Positions 13,332 to 20,875 of a stretch of DNA of 64,000 nt are shown one piece after another (positions within the stretch are counted from its first letter, which is position 1; every line of letters starts with the position of its first letter). Made by a program: the position numbers and the translations under genes. The notes under the pieces were generated by a model, which saw only the letters and a list, made by a program, of their open reading frames with translations, had not been told where the DNA came from and did not search any database. The stretch is from Cellulomonas sp. PhB143 (GTDB lineage Bacteria > Actinomycetota > Actinomycetes > Actinomycetales > Cellulomonadaceae), in NCBI RefSeq assembly GCF_003752595.1, contig NZ_RKIJ01000013.1, positions 248,001 to 312,000 of the forward strand, given 5' to 3'.

Positions 13332-13895
13332 TCAGTCGTTCACGCGGCCGAGGTACGACCCGTCGCGCGTGTCGACCTTGACCCGGGTGCCCTGCTCGAG
13401 GAACAGCGGGACCTGGATCTCCGCGCCCGTCTCGAGGGTCGCGGGCTTGGTGCCGCCGGTGGAGCGGTCGCCCTGCAGGCCCGGCTCCGTGTAGGTGATC
13501 TCGAGGACGACCGAGGAGGGGAGCTCCGTGTACAGGGGCGTCCCGTCGTTCGACGCGACCGTGATCATGACGCCCTCGAGCAGGTACTTCTCGTTGTCGC
13601 CGACGACGGCGGCCGGGATCGTGATCTGGTCGTACGTCGAGGTGTCCATCACGACGAAGTCGTCGCCGTCCTTGTACAGGTACTGCATGTCGCGACGGTC
13701 GACGTTCGCCGTCTCGATCTTCAGCCCGGCGTTGAACGTCTTGTCGACCTGCTTGCCGGAGATGACGTTCTTCATCTTCGTGCGCACGAACGCGCCACCC
13801 TTGCCCGGCTTGACGTGCTGGAACTCGATGATGGTCCAGAGCTGGCCGTCGATCCGCAGGACGGTGCCGTTCTTGATGTCGTTCGTCGTTGCCAC
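13332..13895 (-). CDS. efp: translation elongation factor P
   Basis: Relieves ribosome stalling at proline runs. 187 residues from the GTG at 13895 ([17 protein letters not shown]), with AGGAAG 8 nt upstream. The three beta-barrel domains are in order. The tip loop [12 protein letters not shown] carries the lysine position that is modified in some bacteria. The frame is open far upstream, but upstream codons are not EF-P-like. nusB follows after 1 nt. Confidence 0.97.
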   Translation of the reverse strand: MATTNDIKNGTVLRIDGQLWTIIEFQHVKPGKGGAFVRTKMKNVISGKQVDKTFNAGLKIETANVDRRDMQYLYKDGDDFVVMDTSTYDQITIPAAVVGDNEKYLLEGVMITVASNDGTPLYTELPSSVVLEITYTEPGLQGDRSTGGTKPATLETGAEIQVPLFLEQGTRVKVDTRDGSYLGRVND

Positions 13896-14001
13896 GTTCG
13901 ATGACTTCCTGTCGTGTCGGGAGGTGCGGGACGCCGCCGCGTCCCTCGGGGTGCGGGCAGGCGGCGCGCAGCGCGCGGGCGGGCCGCGCAAAACTCGGTC
14001 C

Positions 14002-14007
14002 AGTCTA
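14002..14007 (-). promoter_or_regulatory. -10 hexamer TAGACT of efp, overlapping the upstream stop codon
   Basis: TAGACT on the minus strand, about 110 bp before the efp GTG. Its first three bases are the TAG stop of the small membrane-protein gene, so one gene's end encodes part of the next promoter. Confidence 0.5.
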
Positions 14008-14451
14008 CCGGAGCAGCCCGAGCACGGCCGACCCCGCCAGCCCGAGGCTGACGGCCCACAGCATCGACGCGAGCGTCCCGACGACGAACCGTTCCGAGGC
14101 GGCGGGCCGCTCCCGCAGCTCCGGGTACCGGCCGAGCCCCTTGACGGCGACGACCAGCGCGATCCCGGCGGGGTACCCGACCAGGAGGCAGCCGGTGACC
14201 GCGAAGCGCTCGAGCAGCCCGATCCAGGTCCCGCCCCGCAGCGCCTCGAGGGCGACGGTCCCCGTGGGGCCCGCCGCCGGGTCCGGGTCCGGCGGCGCCT
14301 GGCCGGGCCCGGACGGCGGGGCGCCGTCGTCCGGGCGCCGGGACGCGGCGCGCAGCACGACGGGCACCACCCAGGCGCCGGCACCGGTGCTCACGGCGAG
14401 CGCGACGAGCACGGTGAGGGTCCGGAGCACCGCGGTCCAGGCGTCGTTCAT
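14005..14451 (-). CDS. small membrane protein paired with SatD-like gene
   Basis: 148 residues with three predicted membrane segments: about 8-32 ([18 protein letters not shown]), about 85-108 ([17 protein letters not shown]) and about 122-146 ([19 protein letters not shown]). A proline- and acid-rich loop lies between the first two. The stretch [10 protein letters not shown] before the last segment recalls membrane partners of SatD in other phyla (DUF3307-type), a resemblance from memory. The ATG overlaps the SatD-like stop as ATGA, so the two are made together. Its TAG stop is part of the efp -10. Function unknown. Confidence 0.8.
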   Translation of the reverse strand: MNDAWTAVLRTLTVLVALAVSTGAGAWVVPVVLRAASRRPDDGAPPSGPGQAPPDPDPAAGPTGTVALEALRGGTWIGLLERFAVTGCLLVGYPAGIALVVAVKGLGRYPELRERPAASERFVVGTLASMLWAVSLGLAGSAVLGLLR

Positions 14452-15053
14452 CGGTCGGCCTCCGTGAGCAGTCGTTCGGCGACGGGCCGGACGGCGTCGA
14501 CCTCGCTCTGCAGCGCGGCACGCAGGCGTTGGCTGACCGCCTGCTCGGTGATGCCGAGCGCCGCGGCGACGTCCTTGCGCCGGCCCTCGTACGCCGCGAG
14601 GGTATCGACCGCCTCCCACCCCGGTGCGCTCCGGCGCGCCAGGACGGCGGCGACCAGGCGGAGGACGGCCTCGGCGTCGCGGCAGTCGCGCGCGCGGGCG
14701 CCGTCGACGGCGAGCGCCGCGCCGGTCCCGCGCGCCTTGGCGCGGTCCACGGCGGCGCGGGCGGCGACGAAGGCGTCCCCGGTGGCCTCGCGCGTGGAGG
14801 GTGGCAGGGGCCGGGCGACCGTCCCGACGCCGAGCCCGGTGCTCCAGCCGCCGGACCGCGCGACGGCGAGGACCGCGTCGAGCGTGGTCCCGGCGTCCTC
14901 GCACAGACCCTGGACCTCGTCCCCCACGGTCCGCTCGAAGGGCAGGACGACGCCGGTGCGGGTGGCGGTGGCGGCGCTGAGGGTCTCGAGCAGCTCGGGG
15001 ACCCGGTCCGGGTTGCCGGTGCTGCCCTGCTGGTCGATCGTCAGGACGAACAT
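14448..15053 (-). CDS. SatD-like protein with C-terminal helix-turn-helix
   Basis: 201 residues. The N-terminal two thirds (LTIDQQGSTG, LPFERTVGDEVQGL, GVGTVARPLPPSTREATGDAFV) resembles the SatD family, named for an acid-tolerance locus in Streptococcus mutans. The C-terminal part YEGRRKDVAAALGITEQAVSQRLRAAL is a clear helix-turn-helix of the sigma-70 region 4 type. The ATG follows TAGGCT by 6 nt, so it is probably leaderless. A near-consensus promoter with a palindrome over the -10 suggests autoregulation. The family's molecular function is not established to my knowledge. Confidence 0.8.
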   Translation of the reverse strand: MFVLTIDQQGSTGNPDRVPELLETLSAATATRTGVVLPFERTVGDEVQGLCEDAGTTLDAVLAVARSGGWSTGLGVGTVARPLPPSTREATGDAFVAARAAVDRAKARGTGAALAVDGARARDCRDAEAVLRLVAAVLARRSAPGWEAVDTLAAYEGRRKDVAAALGITEQAVSQRLRAALQSEVDAVRPVAERLLTEADR

Positions 15054-15058
15054 GCATC

Positions 15059-15072
15059 AAGCCTAGAGGCTT
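15059..15072 (-). promoter_or_regulatory. palindromic operator candidate over the satD-like -10
   Basis: AAGCCT-CT-AGGCTT on the minus strand, a perfect 6-bp inverted repeat with a 2-bp spacer. It covers the -10 hexamer at 15060-15065. Confidence 0.5.
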
Positions 15073-15088
15073 AATTCTCCGATATCAA
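15060..15088 (-). promoter_or_regulatory. near-consensus sigma-70 promoter of the satD-like operon
   Basis: TTGATA (15083-15088), 17-nt spacer, TAGGCT (15060-15065), then 6 nt to the ATG. This is one of the few promoters in the window with a clear -35. The spacer is unusually AT-rich for this genome. Confidence 0.65.
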
Positions 15089-15117
15089 GGATGTGGACTT
15101 GACTGCCGTGCGGACCG

Positions 15118-15576
15118 TCATGCGTCGGACGCGGTGCCGAGCAGGTCCGCGAGCGCCTGCAGCGCGAGCCGGTAGGAGCCGAGCCCGAACCCGGCGATCG
15201 TGCCCGTCGCGACCGGGCCCACGACCGACCGGTGCCGGAACTCCTCGCGGGCGTAGGGGTTGGAGATGTGGATCTCGACGAGGTGCAGGCCCGCCTGGGT
15301 GACCTGCGCGGCGGCGTCGCGCAGCGAGTACGAGTAGTGCGTGAAGGCAGCGGGGTTGAGGGCGACGTGGGCGCGGGCGTCCACCGCCTCGTGGAGCCAG
15401 CCGACCAGCTGTGACTCGTCGTCCGTCTGGCGGACCTCGACGTCGAGCCCGAGCCCCTCGCCCCAGGCGCGGGCGCGCTCGACGAGCCCCGCGTAGGACA
15501 CGGACCCGTACACGTCGGGGTCGCGGACGCCCAGGCGCCCCAGGTTGGGTCCGTTGAGGACGAGGACGCGCGTCAT
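15118..15576 (-). CDS. aroQ: 3-dehydroquinate dehydratase, type II
   Basis: Third step of the shikimate pathway. 152 residues, normal for the dodecameric type II enzyme. Motifs are LNGPNLGRLGVRDPDVYG (active-site arginine and tyrosine), LNPAAFTHYSYSLRDA, and EIHISNPYAREEFRHRS. TAGCCT lies 6 nt before the ATG, so the mRNA is probably leaderless. In M. tuberculosis aroQ sits beside aroB (from memory); here 8.3 kb of other genes separate them. Confidence 0.95.
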   Translation of the reverse strand: MTRVLVLNGPNLGRLGVRDPDVYGSVSYAGLVERARAWGEGLGLDVEVRQTDDESQLVGWLHEAVDARAHVALNPAAFTHYSYSLRDAAAQVTQAGLHLVEIHISNPYAREEFRHRSVVGPVATGTIAGFGLGSYRLALQALADLLGTASDA

Positions 15577-15580
15577 GCGC

Positions 15581-15596
15581 CGAGGCTATCGCCTCG
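15581..15596. promoter_or_regulatory. inverted repeat over the aroQ -10
   Basis: CGAGGC-TATC-GCCTCG, 6-bp arms with a 4-nt centre. It covers the aroQ -10 TAGCCT (15583-15588, minus strand) in the 72-bp spacer between divergent aroQ and the MFS gene. Confidence 0.4.
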
Positions 15597-15636
15597 TGTC
15601 GCCGGTGCATGGGCCGTGCGGGCGGCGCAGCCGGAC

Positions 15637-15642
15637 TAGCAT
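15637..15642 (+). promoter_or_regulatory. -10 hexamer TAGCAT of the MFS gene, leaderless
   Basis: TAGCAT ends 6 nt before the GTG at 15649; there is no ribosome binding site. Confidence 0.45.
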
Positions 15643-15648
15643 CGGCGC

Positions 15649-17070
15649 GTGCCTCCCGCCGACGTGACGCCCGCCACCCCGAGCCCTCCTGCTCCCCCGC
15701 CGGTGCCGCGCAGCAGCGGCACGGTCGGCCAGGTCGTGGCGTGGTCGCTGTGGGACTGGGGCTCGGCGGCGTTCAACGCGGTCGTGACCACCTTCGTCTT
15801 CACGCGCTGGATCACCAGCGACGCGTTCGTCGAGGCAGGCGCGGACGTCGACGCCGTCACGGCGCAGCACGCCGCGTGGCTGGGCTGGGGGCTGACGGTC
15901 GCGGGCCTGCTCATCGCCCTGCTCGCCCCGGCGCTCGGGGCGCTGGCGGACGCCTCGGGACGCCGCAAGGTCTGGCTCGGCGCGAACTCCGCGGTGGTCT
16001 TCGGGGCCATGGTGGCGATGTTCTTCGTCCGCCCCACGCCGGGCTCGCTCTCGGAGGCGGTCGTCCTCGGCGTCGTCCTGCTGTCGGTGGGCAACGTGTT
16101 CTTCGAGCTGGCGTCGGTGGCGTACAACGCGCTCCTGCTGGGGATCTCGACGCCGCGCACGATCGGGCGGGTCAGCGGCTGGGGCTGGGGCGCCGGCTAC
16201 GTGGGCGGGATCGTGCTGCTGCTGGTCCTGTTCGTCGGGTTCATCTCCCCGGACGTCGGCTGGTTCGGCGTGACGGACGCCGACGGGCTCGACGTCCGCG
16301 TGAGCGTGCTGCTCTCGGCGGTGTGGTTCGCGGTGTTCGCGGTCCCGGTGCTCCTCGCCGTGCCGGAGCGGCCCCGGGCCGCGAGCGCCGCCGCGATCGG
16401 CGTCCGGGGCGCATACCGCAGGCTCGGGCGCGACGTCGCCGCGCTGTGGCGCACGGGGCGCTCGACGCTCTGGTACCTGGTGGCGAGCGCGGTGTACCGC
16501 GACGGGCTGGCCGGCGTGTTCACGTTCGGTGCGGTGATCGCGTCCGGGACGTTCGGGTTCGACGCGAGCGACGTCATCGTGTTCGCGATCGCGGCGAACC
16601 TCGTGGCCGGGCTCTCGACGATCGCCGCGGGCTGGCTGGACGACCGGGTGGGGCCGCGGCGCGTGGTGCTGGTCGCGCTGACGGTGCTCGTCCTCGCCGG
16701 GCTCGGCGTGTTCTTCCTGCACGACGGCGGGAGGACGGTCTTCTGGGTCTGCGGGCTCCTGCTGAGCGGGTGCGTCGGTCCGGCGCAGTCGGCGAGCCGA
16801 GCCCTGCTCGGGCGGCTCGCCGAGGAGGGCCGCGAGACAGAGGCGTTCGGGCTCTACGCGACGACCGGCCGGGCCGCGAGCTTCATGGCGCCCCTCGCGT
16901 TCTCGGCGTTCGTCACGGTCGGCGGCGCGCAGTACTGGGGGATCCTCGGGATCGTCGGGGTCGTGCTGGTGGGTCTCGTGGTGCTCACGCTCGTGCGCTT
17001 CCCGGCGGGCCGGGGCGTGGACGGGCGACGGGACGTCGGCGTCGTCCGCGCCGCCGGGACGCGGCCATGA
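15649..17070 (+). CDS. major facilitator transporter, UMF1/Atg22-like
   Basis: 473 residues with about twelve membrane segments after a proline-rich cytoplasmic N-terminus (residues 1-22). The first helix region VVAWSLWDWGSAAFNAVVTTFVFTRW carries the D-W-x-x-S/A-A-F-N signature of the UMF1 family, which is related to the yeast vacuolar exporter Atg22. GRRKVWLGANS after helix 3 fits the MFS A-motif. Substrate is unknown; amino acids or peptides are guesses from Atg22. It is the first gene of the accessory block, divergent from aroQ, with a GTG start and probably leaderless. Confidence 0.85.
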   Translation: MPPADVTPATPSPPAPPPVPRSSGTVGQVVAWSLWDWGSAAFNAVVTTFVFTRWITSDAFVEAGADVDAVTAQHAAWLGWGLTVAGLLIALLAPALGALADASGRRKVWLGANSAVVFGAMVAMFFVRPTPGSLSEAVVLGVVLLSVGNVFFELASVAYNALLLGISTPRTIGRVSGWGWGAGYVGGIVLLLVLFVGFISPDVGWFGVTDADGLDVRVSVLLSAVWFAVFAVPVLLAVPERPRAASAAAIGVRGAYRRLGRDVAALWRTGRSTLWYLVASAVYRDGLAGVFTFGAVIASGTFGFDASDVIVFAIAANLVAGLSTIAAGWLDDRVGPRRVVLVALTVLVLAGLGVFFLHDGGRTVFWVCGLLLSGCVGPAQSASRALLGRLAEEGRETEAFGLYATTGRAASFMAPLAFSAFVTVGGAQYWGILGIVGVVLVGLVVLTLVRFPAGRGVDGRRDVGVVRAAGTRP

Positions 17071-17141
17071 CGCCGGTCGCCGACCGGGCGCAGCGGATGG
17101 ACCGCCGGGCCCTATCCATCCTTTAGCCGCTCATCGGAAGG

Positions 17142-17147
17142 TAGGGT
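17142..17147 (+). promoter_or_regulatory. -10 hexamer TAGGGT of the fic gene
   Basis: TAGGGT, then GGAGGC directly before the GTG. GGAGG is too close (1 nt) to act as a ribosome binding site, so leaderless initiation is more likely. An AT-rich patch (CTATCCATCCTTTAG, 17112-17126) lies just upstream. Confidence 0.45.
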
Positions 17148-17153
17148 GGAGGC

Positions 17154-18401
17154 GTGGCACCCGATGCGTCAGCGCCCGGCACCTGGCCGCCGGTCTCCTG
17201 GGAGGAGCACCGGTGGCGCTCGGCGCTCCCCCCCGACGTCCTGTCCCGCTCGGCGCGGACACGTCTCGCCGCGCCGTACGCGTCGGCCGTGCTGCCGGAG
17301 GTCGCGGACGTCGACGTGCGGCTGCCGCGGGGCGTGGTGGCGTCCGTCGAGGACGCGTCCGAGCTGGTGCGCGAGTTCGACCGCGACGTGGGCGGCGAGG
17401 TCGCGCCGTTCGCCGCGGTGCTCCTGCGGTCGGAGTCGGCCTCGTCGTCGCAGATCGAGAACCTCACGTCCGGGGCGCGGCAGATCGCGCTGGCGGAGCT
17501 GGGCGAGGCGGCGCGGTCGAACGCCGTGCAGATCGTGGGCAACGTGCACGCCATGCGGGCCGCGCTCGCGCTCTCCGAGCGCGTCGACGTCGCGTCCCTC
17601 CTGGCCATGCACGCCGCGCTCATGGGAGACGCCGACTTCGCCGGCGCGGTCCGCACCGAGCAGGTCTGGATCGGCGGGGGGCGGTACTCGCCGCACGACG
17701 CCGGCTTCGTCCCGCCGCACCATGCCCTGGTGCGCCCTGCGCTGGAGGACCTGGTGGCCTTCACGCGTCGCGGGGACGTGCCCGCGCTGACGCACGCGGC
17801 CCTGGCGCACGCGCAGTTCGAGACCATCCACCCCTTCGTGGACGGCAACGGGCGCACCGGCCGGGCGCTGGTGCACGCGCTGCTGCGCCGGCGCGGCCTG
17901 ACGCGGGCGGTGACCGTCCCGGTCTCCGCAGGGCTGCTGGTGGACACGCGGGCGTACTTCGACGCCCTGACGGCGTACCGGGAGGGGGACCCGGCGCCCA
18001 TCGTGGAGTCGCTGGCACAGGCGGCACGCACGTCCGTCGTCAACGGCCGGGTGCTGGTGTCCGACCTGCGCGAGGCGCACCGGCGCTGGTCGGCCGACCT
18101 GCGGGCGCGGTCCGACTCGGCGGCCTGGCCGCTGCTCGACGTGGTGCTCCGCCAGCCCGTCGTCAGCACCGCCCTGGTGCAGAGCGAGCTGGGCGTGACG
18201 CAGCCGAACGCGATGCGGGCGATCGGGCGCCTCGTCGACGTGGGAGCGCTCACCGAGCTCGGGGGGCGGCGCCGCTCGCTGCTCTGGCAGGCGAGCGAGG
18301 TGCTCACGGCGCTCGACGCCTTCGCCGAGCGCGCCGGGCGCAGGTCGCTGGGCTCGCCGCTCCCGGCACCACGGCCCGCCTCCGGCGCCCGCCTCCCGTA
18401 G
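17154..18401 (+). CDS. Fic-family AMPylating protein, class II
   Basis: Fic enzymes transfer AMP or similar groups to target proteins. 415 residues. The active-site motif HPFVDGNGRTGR is complete, with the catalytic His at about residue 226. An inhibitory-helix motif SSQIEN (S98, E102, N103) lies N-terminal to it, which makes this class II and probably auto-inhibited. The C-terminal 100 residues look like a winged helix (TALVQSELGVTQPNAMRAIGRLVDVGALTEL). There is no neighbouring antitoxin gene, as expected for class II. TAGGGT lies 6 nt before the GTG; its TAG stop overlaps the next gene's -10. Confidence 0.92.
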   Translation: MAPDASAPGTWPPVSWEEHRWRSALPPDVLSRSARTRLAAPYASAVLPEVADVDVRLPRGVVASVEDASELVREFDRDVGGEVAPFAAVLLRSESASSSQIENLTSGARQIALAELGEAARSNAVQIVGNVHAMRAALALSERVDVASLLAMHAALMGDADFAGAVRTEQVWIGGGRYSPHDAGFVPPHHALVRPALEDLVAFTRRGDVPALTHAALAHAQFETIHPFVDGNGRTGRALVHALLRRRGLTRAVTVPVSAGLLVDTRAYFDALTAYREGDPAPIVESLAQAARTSVVNGRVLVSDLREAHRRWSADLRARSDSAAWPLLDVVLRQPVVSTALVQSELGVTQPNAMRAIGRLVDVGALTELGGRRRSLLWQASEVLTALDAFAERAGRRSLGSPLPAPRPASGARLP

Positions 18402-18404
18402 GTT
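18399..18404 (+). promoter_or_regulatory. -10 hexamer TAGGTT of the hydrolase gene, sharing the fic stop codon
   Basis: The TAG stop of the fic gene begins the hexamer TAGGTT, which ends 6 nt before the ATG at 18411. Confidence 0.45.
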
Positions 18405-18410
18405 CGGGGC

Positions 18411-19406
18411 ATGGCGCGCGCACCGTCGGACGACCTGTGGCACCCGGACACGCTCCTCGGGGCACCCTTCGAGCAGCGCCGCGCGGGGCGCGCCACCCTC
18501 GTGCGGCTGGCGCCCGCCCCGGCGCGCCCGCGCGGCGCCGTGGTCCACCTGCACGGCTACAACGACTACTTCTTCCAGGCGCACCTGGCCCGGGCCGTGG
18601 CGGACGCGGGGTACGCGTTCTATGCCGTCGACGCCCGCCGCGCGGGGCGCTCCCTGCGGCCGGACGACGTCCCGCACTTCCAGCAGGACCTGCGCGAGCA
18701 GGCCGGCGACCTCGCGACGGCGGTCGCCACGGTGCGGGCCCTGCACCCGGGGCTGCCCGTCGCCGCGCACGCCCACTCGACCGGCGGGCTCGTCGCGGCG
18801 CTGTGGGCGCACTCCCACCGCGAGCGCGGGACGCTCGCCGCCCTCGTGCTGGACAGCCCGTTCCTCGACATCGGCGCGAGCCGCTGGCTCGCGCCGGCCG
18901 CCGCCCGGCTCGTGGACGTCGCCGCCCCGTGGTCACCGATGCGCCGGCTCAGCTCCGCGCCGTCGTACTACGCCACCTACCAGCACGTCTCCCACGGCGG
19001 ACGGTGGGACTTCGACACCCGGCTGAAGCGGCCCGAGGGCGTGCCGGCCCGCGCCGGGTGGCTGCGCGCCGTCCTGCGCGGGCAGGCCCGCGTGGCGCGC
19101 GGTCTCGCGGTCGGCTGCCCCGTGCTCGTCGCCCGGTCCGCGTCGTCGGGCCCCGACTCCCCCGACAACCCCGACCTCGACCGCCAGGACACGGTGCTGG
19201 ACGTGCGCCACATCGCCCGCCTCGCCCCCCGGCTCGGTGCGGACGTCACCCCGCTGGTCGTCGAGGGCGGGGTGCACGACCTCGCGCTGTCCGACGACGT
19301 GCCCCGCGCCGCCTACCTGGAGGCGATGACCGCCTTCCTCGGCGAGCGGCTGCCGGGCCACGGTTCCGGGAACGCCCGGTCCGGGAACCGCGGGGGCGCG
19401 CGATGA
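18411..19406 (+). CDS. alpha/beta hydrolase, lysophospholipase-like
   Basis: 331 residues, alpha/beta-hydrolase fold. The oxyanion region is VVHLHGYNDYFF (HG). The nucleophile elbow AHAHSTGGLVAAL places Ser at about residue 123 (H-S-T-G-G, a variant of G-x-S-x-G). The acid is probably in the LDRQDTVLDVRH region, and the catalytic His is in EGGVHDLALS, about residue 289. This pattern resembles monoacylglycerol lipase/lysophospholipase L2-type proteins. No signal peptide, so it should be cytosolic. Its stop overlaps the next gene's ATG by 4 nt, linking it to a phosphodiesterase that also acts on lipid breakdown products. Confidence 0.87.
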   Translation: MARAPSDDLWHPDTLLGAPFEQRRAGRATLVRLAPAPARPRGAVVHLHGYNDYFFQAHLARAVADAGYAFYAVDARRAGRSLRPDDVPHFQQDLREQAGDLATAVATVRALHPGLPVAAHAHSTGGLVAALWAHSHRERGTLAALVLDSPFLDIGASRWLAPAAARLVDVAAPWSPMRRLSSAPSYYATYQHVSHGGRWDFDTRLKRPEGVPARAGWLRAVLRGQARVARGLAVGCPVLVARSASSGPDSPDNPDLDRQDTVLDVRHIARLAPRLGADVTPLVVEGGVHDLALSDDVPRAAYLEAMTAFLGERLPGHGSGNARSGNRGGAR

Positions 19407-20224
19407 ACCGCCCTGCCCGCGGCGGCCGTCCCGGCGCGTGGTCCCACCCGTATCTCGACGCGCCGGGCGGCGTGCTCGCCCTCGCGCACCGCGGGTTCTC
19501 GCTCGACGGGCTCGAGAACTCGATGGCCGCGTTCGGCGCGGCCGTCGAGCTCGGCTTCCGGTACGTCGAGACCGACGCGCACGCGACGTCCGACGGCGTG
19601 GCCGTCGCCCTGCACGATGCGGCGCTCGACCGCACGACCGACAGCCTCGGGGCGGTCGCCGACCTCCCGTGGTCCCTCGTGCGCTCGGCCCGCATCGGCG
19701 GGGTCGAACCGGTGCCGCTGCTCGAGGACGTGCTGGGCACCTGGCCGGGGCTCCGGGTGAACGTCGACGTCAAGGCCGCCGCCGGGGCGCCCGCCGTGGC
19801 GCGGGCGATCGAGCGCACCGCGTCCCACGACCGGGTGTGCCTCGCATCGTTCTCGGCCCGTCGGCGCCGCGACACCCTCGCGCTGCTGAGCCGCCCGGTC
19901 GCGACGTCGGCGGGCCGGGGCGAGGTCGCGGCGTTCCTGCTCGCCGCGCGCACCCGCATGCCGGCCGGCACCGCGCGCGCCGTCCTGCGCGGCGCCGACG
20001 CGCTGCAGGTCCCCGAGGATTCCGGTTTGTTGCGCGTCGTGGACGCTCGCACGGTCGCGGCCGCCCACCGCGCCGGCCGCCAGGTGCACGTGTGGACCGT
20101 GAACGAGGCGCCTGCCATACACCGCCTGCTCGACCTCGGCGTCGACGGCATCGTCACGGACCGCGCGGACGTGCTGCGCGACGTGCTGCGCGCACGGGGC
20201 CGGTGGGCGGAGCCGGCCGCCTGA
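19403..20224 (+). CDS. glycerophosphodiester phosphodiesterase
   Basis: Splits glycerophosphodiesters into glycerol-3-phosphate and an alcohol. 273 residues. The TIM-barrel active site is visible: LAHRGFSLDGLENSMAAF (H29-R30 and E38-N39), ETDAHATSDGV (E and D metal ligands, about 57-59), and LHDAALDRTT (H about 71). The C-terminal QVHVWTVNEAPAIHRLLDLGVDGIVTDRAD is typical. No signal peptide, so intracellular. The ATG at 19403 overlaps the hydrolase stop, suggesting the pair deacylates lysophospholipids and then cleaves the product. Confidence 0.93.
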   Translation: MNRPARGGRPGAWSHPYLDAPGGVLALAHRGFSLDGLENSMAAFGAAVELGFRYVETDAHATSDGVAVALHDAALDRTTDSLGAVADLPWSLVRSARIGGVEPVPLLEDVLGTWPGLRVNVDVKAAAGAPAVARAIERTASHDRVCLASFSARRRRDTLALLSRPVATSAGRGEVAAFLLAARTRMPAGTARAVLRGADALQVPEDSGLLRVVDARTVAAAHRAGRQVHVWTVNEAPAIHRLLDLGVDGIVTDRADVLRDVLRARGRWAEPAA

Positions 20225-20236
20225 GCCCGGCGCCCG

Positions 20237-20785
20237 TCAGGGGCCGCCGCCGGAGAGGTCGTCGAACTCGGTGACCCGCTCGCGCCAGTACGTGCGCCCG
20301 TCGGTGGTGCGGCGCAGCACCCCCGCGTCGACCATCTCCCGGCGCAGGCCCACCGGGTCGCGCCCGCGGCGCGAGAGCAGCAGCGTCACCTCCCGCTCGG
20401 TGAGCGGCTCCTGCAGCGGCAGGTCGCGGCTCGCGACGTAGCGCAGCACGCGGTCCCGGTCCTCGCGCCGGCGCGGGCGCACCTCGAGGCGCCCGCGCCG
20501 CAGGAACCGTTCCGGGTCGGCGCCGCCGGCGTCCGCGCCCGGCGCGCCCTCAGCACCCTCGAGGAGCGCCCGCAGCGCCCCGACGTCCGGACGCAGCCGG
20601 CCGGCGCCGTCGGCCACCACCAGGCCCGAGCCGAGCAGCGGCCCCAGCCGGCGGCGCTGGTCCGCCGAGAGGTCCAGGCGGCGCAGCGGCGCGTCCTGGG
20701 CGTGGGCCGTCACGACCGCACCGAGGAGCGCGAACCGGCCCTCGTCCGCCATCGCCGCGACCACGCCCCGCCACGCGTTGCTCAT
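20237..20785 (-). CDS. DUF2087-domain protein
   Basis: 182 residues from the ATG at 20785. The N-terminal half has a helical layout (AWRGVVAAMADEGRFALLGAVV, then DLSADQRRRLGPLLGSGLV) like a degenerate winged helix. The C-terminal half matches DUF2087: DRVLRYVASRDLPLQEPLTEREVTLLL followed by LRREMVDAGVLRRTTDGRTYWR, again helix-turn-helix-like. TACGCT lies 6 nt before the ATG (leaderless). It is convergent with the phosphodiesterase and divergent from the RHH operon. A transcriptional regulator is plausible; the target is unknown. Confidence 0.8.
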   Translation of the reverse strand: MSNAWRGVVAAMADEGRFALLGAVVTAHAQDAPLRRLDLSADQRRRLGPLLGSGLVVADGAGRLRPDVGALRALLEGAEGAPGADAGGADPERFLRRGRLEVRPRRREDRDRVLRYVASRDLPLQEPLTEREVTLLLSRRGRDPVGLRREMVDAGVLRRTTDGRTYWRERVTEFDDLSGGGP

Positions 20786-20836
20786 CTCCCGAGCGTACGG
20801 ACCAGGGTGCCGGTCGCACCACGACACCACGTTGAC

Positions 20837-20865
20837 TTGTCATGACGTCATAGTGGTGTCATGCT
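20837..20865 (+). promoter_or_regulatory. promoter of the RHH-DUF4097-ABC operon
   Basis: TTGTCA (20837-20842), 17-nt spacer, CATGCT (20860-20865), then GGCGTC and the ATG at 20872. The spacer holds the palindrome TGACGTCA (20843-20850). CATGCT-GGCGTC-RTG is repeated exactly before the MMPL gene at 36395, supporting its reading as a promoter. Confidence 0.55.
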
Positions 20866-20875
20866 GGCGTCATGG
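20854..20875 (+). repeat. two 11-bp direct repeats, RHH operator candidate
   Basis: TGGTGTCATGC followed directly by TGGCGTCATGG; they agree at 9 of 11 positions. They cover the -10 and the start codon. GTCAT also recurs at 20839 and 20847. Tandem half-sites about one DNA turn apart suit side-by-side ribbon-helix-helix dimers. Confidence 0.5.

Noticed and set aside
15586-16722. Histidine/arginine-rich minus-strand frame opposite the MFS gene
   Set aside because: Composition is that of an antisense shadow; the plus strand has clear membrane helices and a family signature.
17112-17126. Shared CATCCTTTA between the fic upstream region and the pyr leader (12819-12827)
   Set aside because: Nine bases in different contexts (promoter versus leader RNA), with no PyrR hairpin near fic; likely chance.
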